Of a stretch of DNA of 64,000 nucleotides, positions 10,659 to 22,090 are shown piece by piece. The position numbers and the translations under genes are program-made. The number at the start of each line of letters is the position of its first letter. Position 1 is the stretch's first letter. The stretch is from NCBI RefSeq assembly GCF_019393635.1, contig NC_057861.1:55689532-55753531 (forward strand), in the 5' to 3' direction. This DNA comes from Dromiciops gliroides (taxonomy: Eukaryota; Chordata; Mammalia; Microbiotheria; Microbiotheriidae). The notes under the pieces were generated by a model. That model worked only from the letters and a program-made list of their open reading frames with translations. It ran no database searches and was not told the origin of the DNA.

Positions 10659-10893
10659 TCTTGTTCAACTTCTTCACTAATATAGTACCTGGTTCCATGA
10701 ATCATTTAAAGCAGTTGTACAGTTGTATAGACCCTGGGCCCAGGCCTAGCCATAGCATATTGTGGTTGCAGACTAGGCCACTATTTATTGTAGTATTTAT
10801 GTATTTCTTAAACATTTAACATGTGTAAAACTGCTACCATTTTCTTATTAGGTTCCTATCTTTTTTCTTTAAAAAAAAATATATATATATATC

Positions 10894-11079
10894 GGGGCAG
10901 CCAGGTGGCACAGTGGATAAAGCACTGGCCCTGGAGTCAGGAGGACCCGAGTTCAAATCCAGTTTCAGATATTTAACACTTACTAGCTGTGTGACCCTGG
11001 GCAAGTCACTTAACCCCAATTGCCTCACAAAAAACAACAACAACAACAACAAAAATAAAACAAAGCAAAACAAAAAAAT
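10894..11079 (+). mobile_element. SINE-A1
   Basis: Tail is (caa)n; inserted beside aaaaaaatatat, which recurs after the tail. Confidence 0.93.
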
Positions 11080-11087
11080 ATATCACT

Positions 11088-11324
11088 GAAGAAGTAGTGG
11101 ATAGAGTATTGGGCCTAAAGCCAGGAAGAATAACTCCAATATGACTTTAGACACTTATTAGCTATATGACCGTGGGCAAGTCACTTAACCTTGTTTGCTG
11201 TGGTTTCCTCACCTGTAAAAACGAGCTAGAGAAGGAAAAGGCAAACTACTCCAGTATCTTTGCCAAGAAAACTCCAAATAGGGTCATGAAGAGTTGAACA
11301 CACTGAAAATAACAATAACAACAA
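11088..11324 (+). mobile_element. SINE-B
   Basis: gtagtggatagagtattgggcc head, CORE, then ctccagtatctttgccaagaaaactcc and gggtcatgaagagttgaacacactg tail. Confidence 0.85.
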
Positions 11325-11531
11325 TACAGTTGTACAGTGCACGCAAGCCTACAATATGAATAAGAGAAAAAAATGTTTTTCCTGTGTGCCATGTTGTATG
11401 TTTGCACTAAATAAGGAGGATGTGGTCTCTGACATCAGGAATAAAACACTAACTACTCCCTGTTTATATCATTGTGAGGTGTATTTTACTTAAATATATA
11501 TATATAATATTAATAATTATATATATATATA

Positions 11532-11676
11532 TATTTTTGGTGAGGCCATTGGGGTTAAGTGACTTGCCCAGGGTCACACAGCTAGGAAGTATCAAGTGCT
11601 TAAAGCTGGATTTGAACTCAGGTCCTCCTGAATCCAGGGCTGGTGCTTTATCCACTGTGCCACCTAGCTGTCCCAA
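11532..11676 (-). mobile_element. SINE-A1
   Basis: Inserted in an AT repeat; otherwise full length. Confidence 0.92.
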
Positions 11677-11714
11677 AAATATATTTTTACTTAAAAATAT
11701 GTATCTCATTTTAT

Positions 11715-11880
11715 CGGCAAGACACCCCGGGAGGTAGGTAATATTATTATCCCCATTTTACAGATAAAGATGAGGCAGACAGAGAGGTTAAGTGACATGC
11801 CCACGGTCACATAGTAAATTTCTGAATTTTTACTGGAATTCAGGTATTCAGGACTTGAGTGCCACAGAACTTCTAGCTGC
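11715..11880 (-). mobile_element. MIR/THER-like SINE
   Basis: ccgggaggtaggtaatattattatccccattttacag, CORE, diverged head. Confidence 0.7.
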
Positions 11881-12136
11881 AAAGGTATGGATTTTAACAA
11901 AATATTAATAATTATCATGTTTCATGATTCATATTAATATTTAATATTTCAGAATATTGTATGTCTAAAAAATCTATTACTCAGGATTCATGTGTGCCTT
12001 CAACTATCTATAACTAACCAGTATCATGATTTTTTTTTCACTCTTTGTATAATTTAAGTGTGAAATTCAATGTCAATCTTTGGCTTGCAAAAAAAAAAAA
12101 GCTTTGGCTTGTGATGTTTATGTAAATATAATAATA

Positions 12137-12250
12137 GGGAGCAGCTAGGTGGCCCTGGAGTCAGGAGGACCTGAGTTAAAATCTGCCCTCAGACACTAAC
12201 TGTGTAACCCTGGGCAAGTCACCTAACTGGATTGCCTCAAAAAAATAAAA
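12137..12250 (+). mobile_element. SINE-A1 with internal deletion
   Basis: Head jumps from agctaggtgg to ccctggagtcagg, losing about 20 bases that include most of the A-box-like motif. Confidence 0.88.
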
Positions 12251-12259
12251 AGAAAGTAA

Positions 12260-13080
12260 ATACAGTAATATAAGAATTCTTATTTCTTTTTCCTAAAAAA
12301 GAAAAAAAAAACCCACAGGGGCTCTTCAACTGGGATCCAAGACTTTTTTTTCTAAAAAATTATTTTGATACATATATCTCATAGTTGGACTTCTATTTGG
12401 ACTCCCTATGTGTTCTGGGGATTCCTGGAGGAAAGTATGGGTTGTCTTCTGTTGGTGTAGGGACCCAAGGGATTTTTATAGCATTAGGTCCAGAGTGGGG
12501 GGTGGGGGTGGGGGGGATGGTGAGCCTTGTGGAAGAGAGAGAAAAGGAGAAGGACCCTTGTGGGTTTGTGAACACCAAGCCTAATCAATCTGTTATCTCA
12601 CCTGGGTTCAAGGTCGTTTTTTGTAGACCCCAGGTTCTAATTCCCTTGTGTACAGAGTACCAGCTGATCAGGGAAACTGTATAGGGACTTCTGGGAAAAG
12701 TAGCTTGAGCTGCCTTTTTAAGTAAGTCTGGGATTAAATTTTTGTTGTAGCCCTTGGAACCACAGTAGGACTGAGAGGAGGGAGAGGGTAAGGACCCTGG
12801 GGGGTTACAGCATAATCACCCCATAAATTTGGCTTCTCACCTGAAGAGTGACTGTAATTTCCAAGTCCCTAATCCCTGGGGAACAAACCCCATGTGCTTA
12901 GGGTATTCTCTATGTTTTCCTTTGAGAAGAGAAGCTTGATTTTCTTTTCTTTAAAAAAAAAAAAGTTTTGGGGGTTGACAAAGACCTTTTTTACAAGCAA
13001 CCAGATAAGCATTAAACTATTACGGGGTTCTTAACCTTTTTGGTGGTGTGGGTCCTTGTTAGCAACCTGGTGAAGCCTAT
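12260..13080. other. Unassigned sequence, weak ~240-bp internal similarity
   Basis: No gene or known repeat recognised. Segments near 12536 and 12778 resemble each other loosely (gagaaggaccc / gtaaggaccc ... tctcacctg), perhaps an old LTR or a tandem duplication. Confidence 0.3.
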
Positions 13081-13106
13081 GGAGTGCTTCTCTGAATCAT
13101 GCTTTT

Positions 13107-13255
13107 GTTTTTTTGGGTTTTTTTAGGGCAATTAGGGTTAAGTAACTTGCCCAGGGTCACACAGCTAGTTAGTGTCAAGTGTCTGAGACAGGATTTGAAC
13201 TCAGGTCCTCCTGAATCCAGGGCCAGTGCTTTATCCACTGCATCACCTAGCTGCC
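13107..13255 (-). mobile_element. SINE-A, A2-like
   Basis: Perfect 15-bp TSD ctgaatcatgctttt at 13092-13106 and 13256-13270. Confidence 0.95.
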
Positions 13256-13397
13256 CTGAATCATGCTTTTAAATTAATAAAGTAAAATACATGGGATTTT
13301 TTTTTTGATGATTAATAAATGTTTATTGGCTTGCACTGATCAGTAGCAGACCTGGGAAGGGAAACTATGTCTTCTTTTCATACAGTGATCATTTTCT

Positions 13398-13553
13398 TGT
13401 TTTTTTGTTTTGTTTGGCAGGGCAATGAGGGTTAAGTGACTTGTCCAGGGTCACACAGCTAGTTAATTATCAAGTGTCTGAGGCTGGATTTGAACTCAGG
13501 TCCTCCTGGATCCAAGGCCAGTGCTTTATCCACTGTGCCACCTAGCTGCCCCC
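13398..13553 (-). mobile_element. SINE-A2
   Basis: TSD atcattttct on both sides. Confidence 0.94.
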
Positions 13554-13654
13554 AATCATTTTCTAACAGAGACCAAAAATTCAGTTTAATATTACAAAAC
13601 AAATATACTTTGATTAGTCACCTACTAGTCTCCTTGTGCTGTACAAGGCTAGAC

Positions 13655-14062
13655 ATTGGTTGGTCAGCCAATCAGTCAAGTAGCATTTGTCAAGTACCAA
13701 TTACATGGAAGGCAATGTGCTAAGTTCTGGGAATGCAAAGAAAGGATAAAGACAGTCCCTGCCCTCCAGAAGCTCACAATCTAATAGGGGAGATGACAGA
13801 TTAAACAACTATATACAAATAAGATATATACAGGATAATCAAAAGAGGGCAAGCACTAGAATTAAGCAGGACCAGGAAAGGCCTCCCACAAAATGTGGGA
13901 CCCAAAGGAAGCCAAGGAATCCAGAAGACAGAGATGAGGGGGAATATCTCAGGCACAGGGGATAGCCAGAAAATATATATGGAGTCCAGATATAGAGTGT
14001 CTCATGTGAAGAGCAGCAATGAAGGCCAGTAATACATAGGATTTCAAAGGAAATTAATTTTA
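13655..14062 (-). mobile_element. L2 3'-end
   Basis: atggaaggcaatgtgctaagttctggg, cagtccctgccctccagaagctcacaatctaat and further L2 order in reverse. Confidence 0.75.
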
Positions 14063-14187
14063 CTGAAGTACAGTTATCCAAAAAAACATTTTTTAAACCA
14101 AGTTCACAAACTCCTCATCATCTAATAGAACTTCTTTTTTGCTTAAAATTTGAAAAAAAGACAAATACTCAAATAAAGAGCATTTAT

Positions 14188-14240
<53 letters not shown>
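14188..14240. repeat. (CA)n(TA)n microsatellite
   Basis: About 24 bases of CA then 28 of TA. Confidence 0.95.
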
Positions 14241-14243
<3 letters not shown>

Positions 14244-14479
14244 AACTGGACCTCCACTTAATATAGCTTGCCTTAAAAATAATAATAATTATTATTTTAA
14301 TATTAAATAGGGCTTTGGTGTACATGAACAAATCGCCTAAGACAGAGGCTGCTCCTTACCCAGGTCTTAAGGCACCTAAGAAGAAGATCCCTGCCCTCTC
14401 CCACATAGGTTCCTTCATCTTGGGTGATTTGGGCATATGCACCAAAGTTCTATTCTGTATTAAAAAAAAAAGTCTAATT

Positions 14480-14960
14480 AAAGAGAAATTCTATGTGTTA
14501 CTGTTTGGGGGGACTTGCGACCTAGATAGGGGGAGGGAGGCTAGCTCACCCAAAGAATTGGAGGCTCATCGTGAATCTTGTAAAATAAAGAGCTTTATTA
14601 AGAGAGGAATATTTGGTCAGGGAGAGATCACTGTGGTGACTGTCCCACTGGAGTGAGAGGAGACCTGGTCTTTTGTATCTTTATGAAACAAAGGGGAGGG
14701 AAAGGCAAAATAACTGTAAGGGGATCTTTGAATAATGGGGTATCAGTAGGATATGCAGCATCCATCCATATCATCTTGTAGACCTTGATATTGCTTTTTT
14801 AGCATACCAGGGTCTTGCTTGGCCAAACCTTATTCCTTAGGTGGGAGACAGAGCTGTTTTTCTGTTGGGAAGGTTTTAAGGATTCCTTGGGGGAGGGGTG
14901 GGGTGCTGGGATCTTTAGGTTTCTTGGGGTCTCACTGCATTCCCACATTACTTTCAAAAC
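14480..14960 (-). mobile_element. Probable retroviral LTR (solo)
   Basis: Read on the minus strand it has aataaagctctttattttacaag (poly(A) signal region) followed by U5-like sequence ending near 14485. No viral coding region is attached. The far edge is uncertain. Confidence 0.5.
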
Positions 14961-15014
14961 TGTCCAGCTTGTCTGTGTTTCCTTCAGAACTTCCTTCCAT
15001 TCTCTTCCAGTCAG

Positions 15015-15292
15015 TTTTTAAAAAAAAATTTTTTTTAATGTTTGTCCCCTTTTCTAGGCATCAATATTTATACACCTTCCCCTCTCTGGCAACTCCCTCC
15101 CCAATTTAAAAATTGAGAGAAAGCAACTTATTTCTGCATCTATTTGAACTACCCAGAATTCTCTGCAGTCTTCTTTTTAGCCATTTTTTTAAGAAGCAAT
15201 AACATTCCATTCCATTCTCCGAGGACAATTGATTCATTCAGCTATTCCCAAGAAGTGATCTAAGGCACTCCCTTAGATTCTAGGTCTTTCCT
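15015..15292 (-). mobile_element. L1 3'-end fragment, diverged
   Basis: aataacattccattccattctccgaggac and cagctattcccaa resemble the L1 end also seen at 34.9-35.1 kb. Confidence 0.4.
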
Positions 15293-15295
15293 TTC

Positions 15296-16051
15296 TGTTA
15301 TGGGCCCCTGGGTACCTCAGAAGTTTTCTGGGGGTAAATCAAAAGAACCTTCTCCTTGAGAAACTAAACCAAAGGACAGACACACTTAAAGACAGACCGG
15401 ATGGGGACTGAGTTACCTCCAGGACCACCACCCTTCATTCCAGTCTCCTCCATCCCTGGGGAGATAAGATTAGGTGTGGCTGCTGACTTTGTGGCATGAG
15501 GAAGACAGAGATAGCTTGAGAGATCTGGAGCCATCCCTCACCCAATTTCCCCCAGCCACCACCAGTGGGGGATGGTCCTTCTCCAATAAAGGAACTTTCC
15601 ACAGTCAGATGATCACCTCATCAGACCACTGTCAGTCCTCTATAAAAATTTCTGCCTGTCTACTGCTTGAGGAGAAAGGTATCTCAGAGAGCCATGCTTC
15701 TGTACCATGCCTTCTCTCCAGGAGAAGGAATCCAAGGACTTCTCTCTTGGTTTCCTTTCCCTAGCACCTAAATAAACTATTATTTTTTCTAATTGAATTT
15801 GTGTGCAAGAGGGTGTAATGATTATTATTTTTTTTTTTGGTGAGGCAGTTGGGGTTATGTGACTTGCCCAGGGTCACACAGCTAGTAAGTGTCAAGTGTC
15901 TGAGATCTGATTTGAACTCAGGTCCTCCTGAATCCTGGGCCAATGCTCTATCCACTGCACCACCTAGCTGCCCCGAGGGTATAATTCTTTAAAGAGGAAT
16001 TCCTAAAAACCCCTACCCCAACCCCCCCCCCCATCTATTTTCCCTATTACA
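15296..16051 (+). mobile_element. Retroviral solo LTR, copy 1
   Basis: Starts TGTTATGGG and ends ...attaCA; cctttc before and ccttcc after look like a TSD. TATA-like ctataaaaattt at about 15640 and poly(A) signal aataaac at about 15771. About 90% like the LTR at 27692. SINE insertion at 15821-15974. No gag, pol or env is attached. Confidence 0.75.
15821..15974 (-). mobile_element. SINE-A1 in LTR copy 1
   Basis: TSD gagggtgtaat / gagggtataat; same site in the LTR as the SINE at 28199. Confidence 0.93.
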
Positions 16052-16149
16052 CCTTCCTTCCCTTCCTCTTTTTAATCCTCCATCTCAAGGATCAAGGAGT
16101 TTGTTTTGTTTGCATCTATTTTTCCCCATTATTATTGTTCTTCTTAATC

Positions 16150-16395
16150 CCATGCCTCTCTATCTCTACCATTCCCTGCTGAGTTTAATGTATTTCTACA
16201 ACTGTTTGTGTATGTATATTTGAGCTTTATTTGTACATTTATGATGGATAAGGTTCAGCTGATGCCTGCTCCCCCTCATTAGACTCCATAAGGGCAGGGT
16301 CTGTTTTTATTTAATTTATTTATTTTCTTTCTTTGTATCCTCAGAGTTTAGCACACCGCCTAGCCCACAGCAGACACTTAATAAATGCTCTTGTT
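16150..16395 (+). mobile_element. L2 3'-end
   Basis: gactccataagggcagggtctg ... agcacaccgcctagcccacagcagacacttaataaatgctc. Confidence 0.75.
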
Positions 16396-16660
16396 TGTCC
16401 TTCCTTCTCGAAGAAGAATATGACATCAAGATGATGTCATAACTTGCATTTAAGTGCGGGGCAGCTGTGCAGTCACCAGCCTCCCTAGCCATCTGGGTCT
16501 AGTGGCAAGATTCATATCAGGACAACTAAAGATGGCCCAGGATGTTAATGCAATTGGGGTTAAGTGACTTTCCCAGGGTCACTAAATGACTGAGGTAGGA
16601 TTTGAACTCAGGTACTCCTAACTTCAGGGCCACTGCTCTATCCACTGTGACACCTAACTA
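16396..16660 (-). mobile_element. SINE-C
   Basis: ttgtttgtccttccttctcgaagaagaatatgacatc tail; follows the L2 end directly. Confidence 0.8.
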
Positions 16661-16665
16661 CCCTG

Positions 16666-16899
16666 CTAGGTGGTATTGTGGATACAGTCTCGGGCCTGGA
16701 GTCAGAAGACTCCTCTTCCTGAGTTCAAATCTAGCCTCAGACACTTAATAGCTCTGTGACCCTTCGAAAGTCACTTAACCCTGTTTACCTCAGTTTTCTT
16801 CTCAGTCAATGAGTTAGAGAAGTAAATGGCAAACCCCTCTAGTATCTTTGCCTAGAAAACTCCAAATGGAGTTCACAAACAAATGAACAATAATGACGC
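16666..16899 (+). mobile_element. SINE-B
   Basis: Diverged copy: gatacagtctcgggcctggagtcagaag ... tttgcctagaaaactccaaatgg. Confidence 0.8.
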
Positions 16900-17423
16900 T
16901 GGGCAAGAAACTGAAGGACAGAGCTGATGATTGGTCCCATCCCCTAGGGAACATTCTTCTCAATCTTGGGCAGGACACCACCCAAGTAAGAGAGGTTACT
17001 TTTGATTAAATTGTAAATAGAATCTAATCTAAGTGAATTCCAGCCCTAACTCACATTTGGCCCTCTCCCTCATTGTTCAATTTGAGTGGTCTGGTTGGAG
17101 ACGATTCCTTTTGTCTGGATAACTGGAGGCAGCTGAATCTCAGTCTCAGTAGGAAGAGCTGAAGGCTTTTGTCCCACCTCCTCATTAATATGTCCACCCC
17201 TTCATTCATTGCTCATCAATCAGGGGTGACCTACCCCTGTCAGGGATACCTCCTTTTCCAAAAGTATGTAAGCATTCTGGGATCTCCAAGGTTTTGTCTT
17301 CAGTTACTGAGAGACCACCGACTATCAATTTATTGATTACTTGCTAGACTAATTAATAAAATGGATTATTAATTACCCAGAAACTCTGTCTTTTGGGCAA
17401 ATATGTGTTTGACATTCAAACAC
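16900..17423 (+). mobile_element. Probable retroviral LTR (solo)
   Basis: U3-like block, poly(A) signal aataaaa at 17354, U5-like end ...gacattcaaaca. It abuts the RTE-like LINE. No coding region. Confidence 0.55.
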
Positions 17424-17759
17424 CATAGTCAAGCCCATTGGAGTTGTGCTCTCTGCAGTAGAATTTGAATGCTTGGCAGTTCAGCTAGAGAAAGGACCTC
17501 AGTGCCCAGTACTTTATCCTGCCAGGTGATCTTCAGAATCTTCCTAAGACAATTCAAATGGAAGTGATTCAGTTTCCTGGCATGGCACTGGTACACTGCC
17601 CAGGTTTCACAGATATACAATGAGGTCAGTACAATGGCTCTGTGGACTTTCAGTTTGGTAGGTAATCTAATACCTCTTCTTGCCCACACTTTCCTTCAGA
17701 GCCTCCCAAATTCTGAGCTAGCTCTGGCAATGTGTGCATTAACTTTATCATCTATGTGT

Positions 17760-18057
17760 TGTTGTTTGTCCTTTGTTCTCAAAGAAGACCATGACATCAC
17801 TTGAACTGAATTGGATTTAAGTGAAGGAGGGCTGTGCAAGGTCACCAACCTCACTCTCTCCTCCAGAGCCATCTGGGTCCAGTGGCAAAATATAGATCAG
17901 GAGGACTGGAGATGGCTCTGGATGTTTAAGGCAATTGGGGTTAAGTGACTTGCACAGGTCGTACAGCAAGTAAGTATCTGAGGTAAGATTTAAATTCATA
18001 TCCTCCTGACTCTGGGGTGAGTGAGTGCTCTATCTACTGCACCATCTAGCTGCCCCT
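17760..18057 (-). mobile_element. SINE-C inside the RTE-like LINE
   Basis: 12-bp TSD tcatctatgtgt at 17748-17759 and 18058-18069. Confidence 0.92.
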
Positions 18058-18592
18058 TCATCTATGTGTACATCCTTAACAATTATACTGCCAAGGAAGG
18101 TGAACTTATCCACAGCATTCAAAATTTCTCCATTTCCTATAACTGATGTTTCCATGTATGGATGGTGGGGTGCTTCCTGGTGGAAAACCTCTGTTTTCTT
18201 GGTATTAATTGTTAGGTCAAAATTAGCACAAGCAGCAGAGAATCCATCCATATTCCATTTCAGTCCAGCCTTAGAGGTTGCATCGAGTGCACAATCATCT
18301 GCCAATGAAAAGTCATACACCAACTCTCCCTCCACTTTAGTCTTGGCTTGTAGCCTTTTCAAATTAAATAATTTACTGTCAGTGCAGTAGTTGACCTAAA
18401 TGCCCATGTTGGCATCAACAACATTGCTGAAACATCATGCTAAAAAGCATGGGAGCAAGTACACAGCTGGGCTTCAATCCATCAGTGACTGGGGAAGTGC
18501 AAGAGCATCATCCATTATCCAGAACCAGAGCAAGCATGGTGTTGTGGAGCTGGCATACAATACTGATAAGCATCTCTGGCCAACCAACTTTT

Positions 18593-18710
18593 TTGTTTGT
18601 TTGTTTTTGTCTCCCTGTCCCCCTTTGGGGGCAATAAAGGTTAAGTGACTTGCCCAGGGTCACACAGCTAATAAGTGTCAAGTGTCTGAGGCCGGACCAC
18701 CGAGCTGTCC
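18593..18710 (-). mobile_element. SINE-A inside the RTE-like LINE, head deleted
   Basis: 17-bp TSD ctggccaaccaactttt / ctggccaaccaaatttt. The head is shortened to ggccggaccaccgagctgtcc. Confidence 0.92.
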
Positions 18711-19065
18711 CTGGCCAACCAAATTTTGCCATAATTTTCCACAAGTCCTCCCAAATGGCAGTATCAAAGGCCTTGGTCAAATCGATGAACATCGTGTACG
18801 GACCTCTGTTCTGCTCCTGGCATTTCTCCTGGAGTTGTCGGGCAGCACACATCATATTGACCCTTCCTTCACCCTTTCTGAAGCCATGCTGACTCTTGGG
18901 TAGATGATCATCTCCCAGATGAAGGATCAGCTTATTAAGAGAGAGAGAGAGAGCCCTTCCCCCCTTCCCCCCCCTTGTGATTGTCACCTGACAAGGACAA
19001 TCTATTTTCTTTTCCTTTATTGAGATGGACAATGGAGGCATCATTGAATTTGCATGGAAGGAGGC

Positions 19066-19201
19066 AGCTGGGTGGCTAAGTGAATAGAGCACTTGCCCTG
19101 AGGTCAGGAGGACCTCAATTCAAATCCAGTCTCAGACACTTACTAGCTGAGTGATTCTGGGCAAGTTGCTTAATCCCGTTTGATTAAAAAAAAAAAAAAA
19201 G
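19066..19201 (+). mobile_element. SINE-A, diverged
   Basis: ggaggcagctgggtggctaagtgaatagag ... A tail; tttgcatggaag / cttgaatggaag flanks. Confidence 0.85.
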
Positions 19202-19255
19202 AACTTGAATGGAAGCATATAGTAGAGATGAGTGAGTGTTCAAATCTCATCTCAG

Positions 19256-19735
19256 GGGGCAGCTAGGTGGCGAAGTGGATAAAGCACCGGCCCTGGATTC
19301 AGGAGTTCCTGAGTTCAAATCCGGCCTCAGACACTTAACACTTACTAGCTGTGTGACCCTGGGCAAGTCACTTAACCCCAATTGCCTTAAAACATCTGGG
19401 GCCAGCTTCAATCATCCTGATTTATGTCTTGCTACTGGACCCAGATCTGGAGGAGAGAGTGAGGTTTGTGACCTTGCACAGCCCTCCCCCACTTAAATCC
19501 AATTTAGTGCAAGCCATGATATTCATTACCCCTGTCATGGTCCTCTTCAAGAACAAAGGACTGGGGCGGCTAGGTGGCACCGTGGATAGAGCACCAGCCC
19601 TGGAGTCAGGAGTACCTGAGTTCAAATCTGCCCTCAGACACTTAACACTTACTAGCTGTGTGACCCTGGGGAAGTCACTTAACCCCAATTGCCTCACTAA
19701 AAAAAAAAAAAAGGACAAAGGACAGACAACAAGTA
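19256..19735 (+). mobile_element. SINE-C split by a SINE-A
   Basis: Head, CORE and tail to gaacaaagga (19560); after the inserted SINE the tail resumes as ggacaaaggacagacaacaag. Confidence 0.88.
19563..19712 (+). mobile_element. SINE-A1 in the tail of a SINE-C
   Basis: acaaagga duplicated at the ends; head ggggcggctaggtggcaccgtgg. Confidence 0.93.
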
Positions 19736-19855
19736 GGCACTTAATAAATGTGTGTTTCCTCACTGACTTTCTTCCATGTTTGCATAATCTTCTTCTAATG
19801 CACCTGAAATTATGAGGAACAGCAAGTTCTCCTGCCTTATTCGAACCTTGGAATA

Positions 19856-20010
19856 AAGAACCATAGAGTGTTAGAATTCTCTCTTTTTTCAGGCAAGGAA
19901 ACTGAACCCTAGAGAATATAAGTGATTTATCCAAATTCATGCAGTGAATGAATGAGTGGCCAGAGGGTGACTTCCAGTCCAGGATATTTTCCTCTACCTT
20001 ATGCTTCATC
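19856..20010 (-). mobile_element. MIR/THER-like SINE
   Basis: accatagagtgttagaattctct ... aggcaaggaaactgaaccc ... weak CORE. Confidence 0.6.
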
Positions 20011-20019
20011 TTTAATAAG

Positions 20020-20220
20020 GATATTTCTATAGCCTATTCAAGTTAACAAAGCACATTCCTCACAAGGCTAATGCAGTGATGACCCCTATCCTAAAAATGA
20101 GGAAACTGGGGATCAGAGAGGTCAAGAGTTTTGTTCAAAGTCACACAGTTAGTAAGTTTCAGTGCCAGGACTCAAACCCAGGCCTCCTAACTCTAGTCCC
20201 CTGTTTTTTTCTGCTCCACA
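20020..20220 (-). mobile_element. MIR/THER-like SINE
   Basis: aaaatgaggaaactggggatcagagagg, acacagttagtaag, ctcaaacccaggcctcc. Confidence 0.75.
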
Positions 20221-20448
20221 AAAGCTGCCTTGGAGAGGGCCGGGCTCCCCTGGACCTACAACAAAGGTGTGGTGGGAAACTGCTCATTCAGTCTGTGACA
20301 CCTTGGCCCTGTCCTTTGACCCCTCTGAAAACAGAAGCAAGAGTTGTAGCCTTCCCACTATGGGGCCCCCACTTTTTATACTGACTAGAAGTTCTGGCTT
20401 GCCTCTAATTTTTTTTTTCTTTTTAAATTGTATTTATTTATTTATCTT

Positions 20449-20513
20449 TTTTGAGGCAATTGGGGTTAAGTGACTTGACCAGGGCCACACAGCTAGTAAG
20501 TGTCAAGTATCTG
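20449..20513 (-). mobile_element. SINE-A1, 5'-truncated
   Basis: Only the CORE and tail half is present; it stops at the head-CORE junction (...caagtatctg). Confidence 0.88.
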
Positions 20514-20784
20514 CAGGCATTTTCCTGGGACAAGACAGCCAGCCATACAAGATACCTCAAAGCCCTGTAGAGGACAGGGAAGGGAAGAGTGACAGAGACA
20601 CCTAGTGGCCTCGAGGGAAATGAATCATGGAATTATCCACGCTATGACCTACTTTGGAGACCTATAAAAATAAGGGAAAAAAAAACATTTATGAGGTTTC
20701 TACTGCGGGCAGAGCACTTTGATGGGCAACGCGAGAGGTATATACTTTAGATGAGACGCAATCCCTACCCTCCTAGCTTTTAGG

Positions 20785-20905
20785 GAAGGAAAAAACATTG
20801 ATATAGTGCCTACTATATGCCAAAGTATTTGTAAAATACTTTACAAATATCATCTCATTTGAGCTTCACAACCTTGGAAGGTGGGTGCTATTATCATCCC
20901 ACTGA
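20785..20905 (-). mobile_element. MIR/THER-like tail
   Basis: aaaatactttacaaatatcatctcatttgagcttcacaacc, ggtgggtgctattatcatccc. Confidence 0.65.
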
Positions 20906-20914
20906 AAATTCTCT

Positions 20915-21015
20915 TAGGGAGGGAATATGGGTCAGAAGACTCTAGTTCAAATCCTGTCTTAGATTCCTTAACATCCTTAGATTCCCCATCTGCTAAATGA
21001 AGGGAGGTTGGGGTG
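20915..21015 (+). mobile_element. MIR-like fragment
   Basis: gggtcagaagactctagttcaaatcctgtcttag ... ccccatctgctaaatgaaggg. Confidence 0.55.
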
Positions 21016-21024
21016 GGTATAGAC

Positions 21025-21760
21025 TAACTGGCCTTTAGATCCCTTTTTATTCTTGATCTATGGTCTGGGGTATATGGGGCATTCAGGGAGGCTAATACCT
21101 TTGGTGTAAGGACTTGCTGAGCCCTTTCTGAGCTGCTCATCCACTGATTCACCCAAGTGTCACCCATGGTGCGGAGCTGTGGCATGTGCAGCAGTCGTAC
21201 CCTGGTAAACTGTCTCAGCAGATGGGCTGAACCAGGTTGAGGGTAACCGACAGGCCTCGAACCCCTCGGTGAATCAGGGAGGTGTCTACCCGAGCACGGG
21301 AAGACTTTCCCTGGTAGAATGGGTAGATGAACACATTTTTTTCCAACAGCCATGAAAGCGGCTAAAGCAGGCCTGTGGAGTGCTTAGAGCTTGGTCAGAC
21401 ATCACAGACTCCAAGGTCATCCATTGCCTCCTGGGCCATCACCAGTCTTCTTGACTTTTGTCTTGCCACTGGACTCTGATGACTCTGGGAGAGAGAGTGA
21501 GACTGCTGACTTTGTGCAGTTCTGCCTCACTTAAATCCAGCTCTTGAACAAGTCAAGACATCACTCTACTGGAACAAATTGTTCTCATCGGCCCATTCCA
21601 GCCCCGGGGGGAAGTCTTTACATGCTTGGGGTAGACATCCCCCTAACTTACAGACAGGTCTGAGGCTTGCCGGTTACCCTCAACCTGCTGAGACAGAGTA
21701 CTAGGTTGTGGCTGCTGCCCATACCACAGCTTCTTGGAGTCATAGCTGAGAGTTAGGTGA
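21025..21760. other. CpG-containing block with an inverted repeat and a SINE-C-type tail
   Basis: ctgtctcagcagatgggctgaaccaggttgagggtaaccgacaggcc (about 21207-21255) is partly repeated in reverse at about 21660-21705. Between them, 21425-21585 is a + strand SINE-C/RTE-type tail (gggccatcaccagtcttcttgac ... aagtcaagacatcac). Probably 5' and 3' pieces of an RTE-like element; the family could not be named. Confidence 0.5.
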
Positions 21761-21994
21761 ATCAGGTGGACACCAGAGGTGGATGAGCAGCCCAGAAAAG
21801 GGCGCAGTGAGTCCTCACACCAGAGGTGCTAGTCCTCCTGAACACCCCATACACACCTAGGGGTTTAGCTGCTACTTGATCACTCCTTGCCTGGGGGACA
21901 GGCAATGAAAATGCTTGCAATAGGGAGATGTAGTGTCTATGTATTATGTTTTGCATATTTGAAAACATTATTCTGAGTACAGGTCTCTAGATTT

Positions 21995-22090
21995 TATCAG
22001 GCTGCCATATTGGTCATGTGACCCCAGAGCAAGTCACAACCTCTCAAGGCCTTAGCTATACATTCGAGCAGGTATATTCAACTATAGGGT
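21995..22090 (+). mobile_element. MIR-like fragment
   Basis: ggtcatgtgaccccagagcaagtcacaacctctcaaggcct. Confidence 0.55.

Larger units (their letters stand above)
17424..19062 (-). mobile_element. RTE-like non-LTR retrotransposon ORF2 fragment, broken by two SINEs
   Basis: Three minus-strand pieces (19062-18711, 18592-18058, 17759-17424) read in order SQHGFRKGEG..., LYTMFIDLTKAFD-like motif, the catalytic-type (F/L)ADDCAL motif, TINTKKTEV, FTFLGS and ARKLNHFHLNCLRKI. This is the reverse-transcriptase order of a vertebrate endonuclease-RT LINE, probably of the family that supplies the SINE-C tail. Stops, frameshifts and truncation make it inactive. Confidence 0.85.

Noticed and set aside
17424..19062. 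A functional endonuclease-reverse transcriptase gene
   Set aside because: Fragmentary, with stops and frameshifts, two nested SINEs and no N-terminal endonuclease part.
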